From Patescibacteria group bacterium (GTDB taxonomy: Bacteria; Patescibacteria; Microgenomatia; UBA12405), in contig JAMCSD010000006.1 of the NCBI GenBank assembly GCA_023380755.1, positions 201,821-265,820 of the forward strand: 64,000 nucleotides of DNA, in the 5' to 3' direction. Positions 57,449 through 64,000 of this stretch are shown here, piece after piece. Positions within the stretch are counted from its first letter, which is position 1; the number at the start of each line of letters is the position of its first letter. The position numbers and the translations under genes are program-made. Under the pieces are notes generated by a model, which saw only the letters and a program-made list of their open reading frames with translations, had not been told where the DNA came from and ran no database searches.

Positions 57449-58459
57449 ATGGATTTAAAAAAACTACCGAAAACAGAATTCGCGGCAGCAGTTGCCCAAA
57501 TCGCCGGGGAAAGGGATATTGACGTCCAATCCATTCTTGACTCGATTGAGCTCGGTCTAATTTCTGCCTACAAGCGTGACCAGAAAGAGCGTGGTGTGGA
57601 AGTTGCCGAAACCACTGAGTTTACAGTTGAACTGGCTCCGGAAACCGGTGCCTTTAAGGTTTATGAGCTTAAAGACAGCGGCCGGAAGGTCGATGTCACC
57701 CCTCCGGGCTTTGGCCGAATTGCCGCTCAAACTGCCAAGCAAGTCATCGACCAAAAAATTTTTGAAGCTGAAAAGGAAAAAATTATTGCCGATTATGTCC
57801 AAAAAGTAGGCACCCTCATTACCGGTACCGTGCTTCGGGTCGACCCCTACAAAATAACCGTTGGTGTGGGAAAAACAGAAGGTCTTGTGCCCCGTGATGA
57901 ACAGGTTCGGGGAGAAAATTTCATGCTTGGCGGCAAAAAGCTCTTTTTGCTCAAAGACATTGCGGTTAATCCCGAGACTACTAAGAAAGAAATTATTCTT
58001 TCCCGCAAAGACAACGAATTCATTCGCCAGCTTTTTATTCGCGAGGTTCCGGAAGTGGCCAATCGCAGCGTGAAGATCGAAAAAATTGCTCGGGCTGCTG
58101 GCGAGCGGACTAAAGTTGCCGTTTCTTCCAGCCAGTCGGGTGTTGATCCGGTCGGCTCTTGTATCGGCCAAAAAGGTTCTCGGATTCAATCCATTCTCAA
58201 TGAATTACCGCCTGGGGAGAAGATTGACGTCGTTCTCTTCTCCAAAAATCAGCCGTTATTTGTAGTCAATGCCTTATCACCAGCCCAAAATGTTACGGTC
58301 GAATCAATCAAGAATGGAGTTGCCACCGTCCTCGTTCCCGAAGATCAGCTGGCTTTGGCCATAGGCGCTGGTGGGGAAAATGTTAAACTAGCGGGGCTTC
58401 TGGTCGGTCTCGAGATCAAAGTTACCTCTGCCGCCGAAGCTGCTCCAGCCGCCGCCTAG
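57449..58459 (+). CDS. nusA: Transcription termination/antitermination factor NusA
   Basis: The 336-aa protein has the N-terminal RNA polymerase-binding domain (ILDSIELGLISAYKRD), an S1 domain (LITGTVLRVDPYKITVGVGKTEGLVP), and two KH domains (DPVGSCIGQKGSRI, DQLALAIGAGGENVKLA). The acidic C-terminal repeats of E. coli NusA are absent, as in most non-proteobacteria. ATG 57449 is used; ATG 57419 would run the reading frame through the terminator hairpin. NusA promotes hairpin pausing, which makes the hairpin before its gene a plausible feedback device. Confidence 0.93.
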   Translation: MDLKKLPKTEFAAAVAQIAGERDIDVQSILDSIELGLISAYKRDQKERGVEVAETTEFTVELAPETGAFKVYELKDSGRKVDVTPPGFGRIAAQTAKQVIDQKIFEAEKEKIIADYVQKVGTLITGTVLRVDPYKITVGVGKTEGLVPRDEQVRGENFMLGGKKLFLLKDIAVNPETTKKEIILSRKDNEFIRQLFIREVPEVANRSVKIEKIARAAGERTKVAVSSSQSGVDPVGSCIGQKGSRIQSILNELPPGEKIDVVLFSKNQPLFVVNALSPAQNVTVESIKNGVATVLVPEDQLALAIGAGGENVKLAGLLVGLEIKVTSAAEAAPAAA

Positions 58460-58516
58460 GTTGGGTGTATTATTAATCATCTGCCCGACCCTTTAGGGGA
58501 TTTTTTGGGGTTAAAA

Positions 58517-59953
58517 ATGGCTAACAATAAAATACTATATCGACCACCAATTGTTACTGTGATGGGACATATCGATCATGGTAAAACCACTCTCCTCGAC
58601 AAAATTCGTGGTGCCTCGGTCGCTTCCCGTGAAGCCGGGGGCATCACCCAGCACGTGGCCGCCTACCAGGTAACCATTAGCCGCAAGGATGGCCAAAAAA
58701 CAATTACCTTTATTGACACTCCCGGGCACGCCGCCTTTAGCGCCATGCGCTCTCGTGGCGCCAAGTTAACTGATATGGTCGTCCTGGTCATTGCCGCCAC
58801 CGACGGGATTATGGCCCAAACCAAAGAAAGTATTGCCCATATTAAAGCTGCCGATCTTCCGGTCATTGTTGCCATGAACAAAATGGATTTGGAAACCGCC
58901 TCCCCCGAAAAGGTTAAAGGTCAACTGGTGGAAGTCGAACTGACTCCCGAAGAATACGGCGGCCAAGTCGCCGTTATCCCGGTTTCGGCTAAAACCGGCC
59001 AAGGAATTGAGGCTCTCATCGATCGGATCATGCTTCAGGCGGAAGTGATGGAGTTGGTCTCCGAGCCCCAGGCTCCACTGTTGGGTACCATTATTGAATC
59101 GCGTCTCGATAAGAACCGCGGGCCCGTCGCTACGGCTATTGTCCAGAAAGGGACCTTGCATGTTGGTAACCAATTATTTGCCGAATCTGTTTTCTGTAAG
59201 GTTAAAGCTTTAGTCGATTCCACCGGAAAAAACGTTATTACCGCCGGTCCCAGCACTCCTGTCGAAATTTTAGGTTTCGAATCCGTCCCTGCCATAGGCG
59301 CTCAAATAACCCCGGAAAAAATAACTGCCGTCACCCTAACTCCACCTCCCCAAATCACTGTCAGTGGCGCCGAAACCCCCAAACTAAAGGTCATTATCAA
59401 AGCTGATGTCAATGGTAGCTTGGAAGCTCTGCTCAACAGTCTTTCCGATGATGTGGACGTGATCTCCTCTGGGATTGGAGCCGTCTCCGATAATGATATT
59501 TTTATGGCTAGTGCCTCCCACGCCCAAATTTATGCCTTTAATGTCAAAATCCCCTCAACTGTCACCAAACTGGCTGACAACGAAAAAGTCAAGATCTTTG
59601 AATCCCGCATCATCTACGAAATTCTCGAGGATATCGAGAAAAAGGTCTTAAAGCTCCTCGAGCCCACTATCGATGAGGATATCTTAGGGGAAGGCCGGAT
59701 TAAAGCTGAATTCAAGATTAACGGTACCCGGATTGCCGGGGTCGAAGTCACCAAAGGTGAGATTGCCAAAGGCGATAGCATCCACCTTAAGCGCGAAAAT
59801 AAGATTGCTAAAGATACTAAGATCGAAGGCATCCACCAAGCCAAAAACACCGTTGAACGGGTTAAAGCCGGGTCTGAATGCGGCTTAACCTTTAAGCCTT
59901 ACGTTGACTTTAAACTCAACGATGTTATAATATCCTATAACAAGAAAGAATAA
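58517..59953 (+). CDS. infB: Translation initiation factor IF-2 (minimal form)
   Basis: The 478-aa GTPase begins almost at its G domain: VTVMGHIDHGKTTLLDKI (G1), AGGITQHVAAYQV (G2), FIDTPGHAAF (G3) and AMNKMDL (G4), then domains II, III and the fMet-tRNA-binding domain IV ending in ERVKAGSECGLTF. The long N-terminal extension of E. coli IF-2 (890 aa) is missing. ATG 58517 is chosen over TTG 58505. Follows nusA as in most bacteria. Confidence 0.95.
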   Translation: MANNKILYRPPIVTVMGHIDHGKTTLLDKIRGASVASREAGGITQHVAAYQVTISRKDGQKTITFIDTPGHAAFSAMRSRGAKLTDMVVLVIAATDGIMAQTKESIAHIKAADLPVIVAMNKMDLETASPEKVKGQLVEVELTPEEYGGQVAVIPVSAKTGQGIEALIDRIMLQAEVMELVSEPQAPLLGTIIESRLDKNRGPVATAIVQKGTLHVGNQLFAESVFCKVKALVDSTGKNVITAGPSTPVEILGFESVPAIGAQITPEKITAVTLTPPPQITVSGAETPKLKVIIKADVNGSLEALLNSLSDDVDVISSGIGAVSDNDIFMASASHAQIYAFNVKIPSTVTKLADNEKVKIFESRIIYEILEDIEKKVLKLLEPTIDEDILGEGRIKAEFKINGTRIAGVEVTKGEIAKGDSIHLKRENKIAKDTKIEGIHQAKNTVERVKAGSECGLTFKPYVDFKLNDVIISYNKKE

Positions 59954-59958
59954 ACTCC

Positions 59959-60840
59959 ATGAATCTAATGAGCTCTAATCGCTCAAACGTCTTTCTTGAA
60001 GAGAAACCTATAAAATATCAATTTGGAAGCAGGCCAAAGATGAAAAATTATAACGTCGATAGTATCAAACAATTGTTATCGACTGCCAAAACCGCCCTTG
60101 TCGTTATTCCTCAAATGAACATAGATGCTGCCGGGGCTGCCCTGGCTTTAGCTTTGGCTTTAAAAAAGGCCAATATCGACACTTCAGTTTATTCTCCCCA
60201 CAAAACTGATGCTAACTATTCTAAACTGAGTGGCTTAGAGCTCATCACTGACTCCTTACCCAGTTCCGACCTGACTATCTCTTTAGAATATCCTCTCGAT
60301 CAAATTGAAAAAGTTTCTTATAACGATAACGGCGGCCGTCTTAACCTCGTTGTCCAAACCAAGACTCAGGCCCCCAAAATCCAAAATAATCAAATTATGA
60401 TCCAGTCCGGCGGCAGCGCGGCCGACATCTCCTTTATTTTGGGCGACGAATCTGGCCTTGGCCAAAATAGCGCCATTGTTGAGCATGGTAATTGGATCTT
60501 TGTCACCCCGGCCAATGTTTCCAAAGCTTGGGCCAAAGCTACCCTGTTAGATCCCGATGCTCCCTTCTCGGAAATTTTCACCTTCCTTCTGCCTATGCTG
60601 GGCTTAGAAATTGACCCTGATTCCGGTAAGGACCTTTTAATCGGTCTTCGGGTGGCCACTCAAAGCTTTTCCGTCAACGTTAGCCCGGAATCCTTCGAGG
60701 CTGGCGCCATTTGTTTACGGGCCACTCAACCCGCTCCCCAGGGCGCTCCGGCTCCTACTCCCATCGAATCAGTCGAAACCGCCCCCCAGTCTAAGTTTCA
60801 ACCTGGCACCAACAAGCCCAACCCTAATCCTACCGCCTAA
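59959..60840 (+). CDS. DHH/NrnA-like protein with degenerate active site
   Basis: The 293-aa protein lies where rbfA or nrnA (DHH phosphoesterase) often follows infB. Residues about 43-70 read VVIPQMNIDAAGAALALALALKK, which aligns with the first DHH motif (H-x-NPDGDAxGS) but has lost the His and most Asp residues. A DHH triplet and the GGGH substrate motif are not seen. It is therefore probably a non-catalytic relative. The last 40 residues are a Pro/Thr/Gln-rich tail. Start could be ATG 59959 or the later ATG 60040. Confidence 0.55.
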   Translation: MNLMSSNRSNVFLEEKPIKYQFGSRPKMKNYNVDSIKQLLSTAKTALVVIPQMNIDAAGAALALALALKKANIDTSVYSPHKTDANYSKLSGLELITDSLPSSDLTISLEYPLDQIEKVSYNDNGGRLNLVVQTKTQAPKIQNNQIMIQSGGSAADISFILGDESGLGQNSAIVEHGNWIFVTPANVSKAWAKATLLDPDAPFSEIFTFLLPMLGLEIDPDSGKDLLIGLRVATQSFSVNVSPESFEAGAICLRATQPAPQGAPAPTPIESVETAPQSKFQPGTNKPNPNPTA

Positions 60841-60860
60841 AAGTTGTGGTATAACTACCC

Positions 60861-61157
60861 ATGGAACGTTCTCAATATCAATTTGATATAAAACGTTTCT
60901 GCCCCTACCTCAAAGCCCAGGCTGATGCTGTTCCCCAGGTAATTGCCTTAAATCCCAAAGAGGGGAGTCGCGGTAGTACCGTCTGTGCCCACCCGCCCTA
61001 CCTGGACCCCGCCTGTATCCGGAAAAATGTCTCGGCCGAGATTTTAAGCGATCGCATGTTGCCCGCTGCCACAGATCAAATTGAAATTCGTTGCCTCGGC
61101 TGCCGGGATTTACCTCAGGGTTTTTGTAAAATTGCCGAGCGTTCCCGAATCGAATAG
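60861..61157 (+). CDS. Small Cys-rich protein, unknown
   Basis: The 98-aa product has six cysteines (14, 42, 52, 78, 81, 89) including C-x2-C and one His beside Cys 42; zinc or iron-sulfur binding is likely. No family recognised. TATAAC (60850-60855) ends five bases before ATG. It occupies the truB place in the nusA-infB-rpsO-pnp order but shows no similarity to TruB. Confidence 0.6.
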   Translation: MERSQYQFDIKRFCPYLKAQADAVPQVIALNPKEGSRGSTVCAHPPYLDPACIRKNVSAEILSDRMLPAATDQIEIRCLGCRDLPQGFCKIAERSRIE

Positions 61158-61163
61158 CCTTTA

Positions 61164-61172
61164 TGGTATAAT
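61164..61172 (+). promoter_or_regulatory. rpsO promoter, extended -10
   Basis: TGGTATAAT: TGn joined to TATAAT (61167-61172). The start codon is 76 bases further, so rpsO has a real leader, in contrast to most genes here. Confidence 0.6.
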
Positions 61173-61181
61173 CTTAGCCTA

Positions 61182-61240
61182 GACTTAATTCGGTTTCTCA
61201 TCCGCCAAGTTGAGATATTAATTTTTCACTGAAATAAGTC
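61182..61240 (+). promoter_or_regulatory. rpsO leader with possible three-way junction
   Basis: GACTTA (61182-61187) can pair with TAAGTC (61235-61240). Inside, TCTCA/TGAGA (61196-61200 with 61211-61215) and TTTC/GAAA (61224-61227 with 61231-61234) form two small hairpins. S15 recognises a three-way junction in 16S rRNA and in some of its own leaders. Stems are short, so this is tentative. Confidence 0.35.
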
Positions 61241-61248
61241 AGCATAAA

Positions 61249-61518
61249 ATGGCTTTAAATAAAGACGAAAAAGAAGCGATTATTAAACAGTTCTCCCAAG
61301 GTAAGGGTGATACCGGTTCTCCCGAAGTTCAAGTAGCCCTTCTTTCCAAGGAAATCGAGAAGCTTCAAGGACATCTTGATCTCAATAAACATGACGTTCC
61401 TGGTAAGCGCGGACTTTTGGCCAAAATTGCCAAGCGCCGCCGTCTTTTACGCTACCTTTCCGCCCACAATGCGGACCGCTATCAACATCTCATTAAAGGG
61501 TTAAATCTCAAGAAATAA
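61249..61518 (+). CDS. rpsO: 30S ribosomal protein S15
   Basis: The full-length 89-aa protein has KEAIIKQFSQGKGDTGSPEVQVALLSKEI, the DTGSPEVQVA segment being diagnostic, then LNKHDVPGKRGLLAKIAKRRRLLRYL. It binds the 16S central-domain three-way junction. rpsO-pnp order is the same as in E. coli. Confidence 0.96.
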   Translation: MALNKDEKEAIIKQFSQGKGDTGSPEVQVALLSKEIEKLQGHLDLNKHDVPGKRGLLAKIAKRRRLLRYLSAHNADRYQHLIKGLNLKK

Positions 61519-61538
61519 GCCCAATAGCTACATAAGCC

Positions 61539-61595
61539 CATCATTCCGAATTTATTTGAGTGTCTAGTTGGCTTTCAAATAAGTTCAGGATGATG
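61539..61595 (+). repeat. 21-bp stem hairpin between rpsO and pnp
   Basis: Arms 61539-61559 and 61575-61595 pair over 21 positions in RNA with two G-U pairs and one C-A mismatch, around a 15-nt loop. TAAGCC occurs just outside each arm (61533-61538, 61596-61601). It could be the counterpart of the RNase III-cleaved hairpin upstream of pnp in E. coli, or a small palindromic (REP/MITE-like) insertion flanked by a 6-bp target duplication. Confidence 0.75.
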
Positions 61596-61659
61596 TAAGC
61601 CTGCTTGAGAGGGAATTCTGCTGATGGGGTAATATTAATTATTAGAAAAGTAACTTTGT

Positions 61660-63843
61660 ATGAATCATCAAGTCAAAGAAATTGCTTATGGTCACGACAC
61701 CATAAAGTTAGAATTTAACCGCCTGGCCCCCCAAACCAATGCTTCGGTGGTCGCCACCATGGGGAAAACCGTCGTTTTAGCCACGGTTATTGCCGGTAAG
61801 CTCGACGAAACCCGGGATTATTTCCCCTTGTCCGTCGAGTTCATGGATAAGCTTTACGCCGGTGGTCTCATCAAGGGGGGTAAATGGGTCAAACGTGAAG
61901 GTGGCCAATCCGATGCCTCCGTCCTTTTTAGCCGTATTATCGACCGTTCCATCCGTCCACTTTTCCCCCATGGCTTTCAACAGGAAGTCCAAGTTATCGC
62001 TACTCTTTTGTCCAACGACAAAGACTCTGACGCCGTGACTACTGCCTTTGCCGCCGCGGCTGCTGCCCTGACCATTTCCGACATTCCGTTCAATGGTCCG
62101 GTTTCCGCCGTTCGGGTGGCCAAAGTTGACGGTCAGCTTAAAGCTAACCCTACCTTATCAGAATTAAAAGCCTCCGATCTTGACTTGCTAGTTTGCACCG
62201 GCCCCGCTGGTGTCAACATGATTGAGGCTGGTGCCAATATTGTGGACAACGATACCATGCTTTCGGCCATTACTTTAGCCAAAGAGACTGGTGACCAAAT
62301 CAATAGCGAGATCGCCCAAATCGCCAAAGAATTGGGTAAAGAAAAATTTGCTTATGAACCCTTTGCTCCCTCTGCTGAACTGATTAAAGAAGTCAAAGGT
62401 ATTATAGAAAAAGATATTGACGAATTCTTGGGTCATGGCCAAGATCTTAATGCCGGCAAAGCCGAAGAAAAAATCTTTAAGAAGGTCGAAGAAGCTTTTG
62501 CTGACCGGATCAAAGCCGAGGAAGTAAATCCCAATTTGGTTAAAGCCGCTTTTGAAGAATTAGTCAAAAATGATTTCCGTGCCCGGGTTCTTAAGGGTTA
62601 CCGTTTTGATGGTCGGAAACACGACGAAATCCGTCCGCTTCACATTGAGGCTGGCGTCCTCCCTTGTACTCATGGTTCGGCTCTCTTTCAGCGGGGCTTA
62701 ACCCAGGCGGTGACTGTCACCACCCTCAGTTCTTTAGCAGAACAGCAATATTTACAGGACAGTTACGGTGAAGTTACTAAGCGTTATATTCACTATTATT
62801 CGGCTATGCCCTTCTCCACCGGGGAGACCGGTAAGGTCGGCCGTCCTGGTCGCCGCGAAATCGGTCATGGCGCCCTGGCGGAAAAAGCTTTAGTCCCCGT
62901 CATTCCTTCCGAAGCTGAGTTCCCTTATACCATTGTGGTGACCTCCGAAATCATGTCCCAAAACGGTTCTTCTTCCATGGCTTCCACCTGCGGTTCCACT
63001 CTCTCCTTGATGGACGCCGGTGTGCCCATCAAAGATAAAGTCGCCGGTATTTCCGTGGGTATGGTCTCCGATGGCGATGAAAAATATGCGCTCTTAACCG
63101 ATATCGCCGGTATTGAAGATCACAACGGTGACATGGACTTTAAAATCACTGGGACTCATACTGGCATCACCGCCATTCAACTGGACATTAAACGCCAAGG
63201 TTTAACCCTCCAAATGATTGCCGACACCTTTGTGGCCAGCACCAAAGCCCGGTTGTTTATTTTGGATCAAATGGAAAAGGTGATCACTGCTCCCCGAACC
63301 ACTCTTTCCACCTATGCTCCCAAGATCAAACTGGTGAGGTTGCCGGAGGAAAAAATTGGTGAAGTTATCGGTAGCGGTGGCAAAACTATTAAAGCCCTCA
63401 TGCAAAAATATGGCGTCCAAATCGATATTGATGATCTGGGTAATGCCTCTATTTCTGCCGTAGAACAGGATAAAATAGATGCTGCAGCTTATGAAATCGA
63501 ATCGATGATCAAAGAAGTCCAGGTCGGCGAAGAATACGATGGCATCGTCACCCGCGTGGAACCATTTGGCGCATTTATTGAATTCTTACCCGGTCGCGAA
63601 GCTCTGCTTCACGTTTCCGAAATGACTGGCGGTTTCCTTAAGGATCCCACCACTATCATCAAAATAGGCGACAAGCTCAAGGTTAAAATCAGCGGCTTTA
63701 ACGACAATCACCAGATCAAGTTAGCTGCTCCGGAATTTAAAGCGGCTCACCCCGGCGAACCCCGGACCGAAACCAATCGGACCGAATTCCGCCCCGGCGG
63801 TTTCCGTAACTTCCAGTCAGGCCCCCGCCGCTTTGGCCGGTAA
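61660..63843 (+). CDS. pnp: Polyribonucleotide nucleotidyltransferase (PNPase)
   Basis: The 727-aa 3'-5' phosphorolytic exoribonuclease has both RNase PH domains, with catalytic signatures in the second (LPCTHGSALFQRGLTQA, TGETGKVGRPGRREIGHGALAEKAL, SEIMSQNGSSSMASTCG). A KH domain (EEKIGEVIGSGGKTIKAL), an S1 domain (EYDGIVTRVEPFGAFIEFLPGREALLHVSEM) and an Arg/Gly-rich tail follow. Regulated at the RNA level in other bacteria; a long hairpin lies 64 bases upstream here. Confidence 0.97.
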   Translation: MNHQVKEIAYGHDTIKLEFNRLAPQTNASVVATMGKTVVLATVIAGKLDETRDYFPLSVEFMDKLYAGGLIKGGKWVKREGGQSDASVLFSRIIDRSIRPLFPHGFQQEVQVIATLLSNDKDSDAVTTAFAAAAAALTISDIPFNGPVSAVRVAKVDGQLKANPTLSELKASDLDLLVCTGPAGVNMIEAGANIVDNDTMLSAITLAKETGDQINSEIAQIAKELGKEKFAYEPFAPSAELIKEVKGIIEKDIDEFLGHGQDLNAGKAEEKIFKKVEEAFADRIKAEEVNPNLVKAAFEELVKNDFRARVLKGYRFDGRKHDEIRPLHIEAGVLPCTHGSALFQRGLTQAVTVTTLSSLAEQQYLQDSYGEVTKRYIHYYSAMPFSTGETGKVGRPGRREIGHGALAEKALVPVIPSEAEFPYTIVVTSEIMSQNGSSSMASTCGSTLSLMDAGVPIKDKVAGISVGMVSDGDEKYALLTDIAGIEDHNGDMDFKITGTHTGITAIQLDIKRQGLTLQMIADTFVASTKARLFILDQMEKVITAPRTTLSTYAPKIKLVRLPEEKIGEVIGSGGKTIKALMQKYGVQIDIDDLGNASISAVEQDKIDAAAYEIESMIKEVQVGEEYDGIVTRVEPFGAFIEFLPGREALLHVSEMTGGFLKDPTTIIKIGDKLKVKISGFNDNHQIKLAAPEFKAAHPGEPRTETNRTEFRPGGFRNFQSGPRRFGR

Positions 63844-63863
63844 CCTTTCCTAATAAAATTCGC

Positions 63864-63869
63864 TATACT
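63864..63869 (+). promoter_or_regulatory. -10 box of the last, partial gene
   Basis: TATACT ends eight bases before ATG 63878; no Shine-Dalgarno and no clear -35. Confidence 0.45.
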
Positions 63870-63877
63870 GATAACAA

Positions 63878-64000
63878 ATGGTATCCATTGCCCTGGATAT
63901 AAATCAGGAAATCCAAAAATTAATTGACCGGGCCGCCGCCGCTCAACTGCCTGATGGCCTGCGCGATAAACTCGAAGAATTATTCCAACAGCTGCGGGTT
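63878..64000 (+). CDS. Partial gene at the window end, unknown
   Basis: The first 41 residues (start MVSIALDINQEIQKLIDR) are amphipathic helical and charged, with a run of four Ala. The gene runs off the window. No family can be named from this part; an oligomerisation segment is a guess. Confidence 0.55.
   Translation, partial: MVSIALDINQEIQKLIDRAAAAQLPDGLRDKLEELFQQLRV

Noticed and set aside
58480..58510. Second terminator-like hairpin before infB
   Set aside because: Only three G-C pairs can form around a four-base loop; too weak to call despite the T-run.
1..64000. UGA recoding as in SR1/Gracilibacteria
   Set aside because: TGA acts as a normal stop at many genes, for example 6836-6838, and conserved proteins show no internal TGA.
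1..64000. tRNA or rRNA genes
   Set aside because: All gaps above 60 bases were read on both strands; none shows a cloverleaf or a conserved TTCGA T-loop arrangement.

Overview
The window looks like a stretch of a Candidate Phyla Radiation (Patescibacteria) chromosome, most likely a Microgenomates-type lineage. This is inferred from gene content and architecture: shortened versions of universal bacterial proteins (MetG without its C-terminal domain, IF-2 starting at the G domain, a 336-aa NusA, a zinc-finger-less DnaJ, a 245-aa HrcA), no complete biosynthetic pathway, several polytopic glycosyltransferases, Pro/Thr-rich stalked surface proteins and PilN/PilO-like genes. UGA is an ordinary stop codon, so this is not an SR1/Gracilibacteria-type code. 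About 69 protein genes are packed with very short gaps. I saw no rRNA, tRNA, IS element, prophage or CRISPR array. The only gene-free stretch above 300 bases is 11993-12341.

Layout: (1) 1-3594, ECF transporter module followed by two phosphoribosyltransferases. (2) 3611-6838, two nucleases, a membrane protein and a pseudouridine synthase. (3) 6831-11992, minus strand: HSP20, methyltransferase, superoxide dismutase and two secreted repeat proteins. (4) 12342-16566, polysaccharide deacetylase, then a compact DNA-damage operon (RarA, alkyltransferase-like protein, Cys-rich protein, MazG-like, AlkD-like, deoxyribosyltransferase-like). (5) 16599-21175, 2-oxoacid:ferredoxin oxidoreductase, methionine aminopeptidase, FolD and small genes. 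(6) 21158-23662, minus strand: TatD, MetG, S20. (7) 23815-40401, MurJ, PilN/PilO-like genes, surface stalk proteins and a large polyprenyl/glycan cluster. (8) 40431-48356, UvrD helicase, FemAB, GatCAB and small genes. (9) 48349-53001, helicase-nuclease and RmuC. (10) 53053-57347, heat-shock operon hrcA-grpE-dnaK-ASCH-dnaJ. (11) 57449-64000, nusA-infB-(DHH-like)-(Cys-rich)-rpsO-pnp, which resembles the E. coli nusA-infB-rbfA-truB-rpsO-pnp order with rbfA and truB missing.

The most distinctive signals are regulatory. At more than 20 transcription-unit starts a sigma70-like -10 hexamer ends only 5 to 9 bases before the start codon, several with a well-spaced -35, which predicts widespread leaderless mRNAs. 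Strong Shine-Dalgarno sequences are kept at only a few genes. A variant CIRCE operator (TTAGCA-N15-TGCTAA with TTAGCAGTC-type arms) sits on the hrcA and hsp20 promoters, with a weaker copy at the methionine aminopeptidase promoter. All four convergent gene pairs overlap at their stop codons, three with the same 8-base geometry. Strong RNA hairpins lie directly before nusA, between rpsO and pnp, and in the leader of a secreted protein gene. All functions are from reading the sequence; no database search was run.
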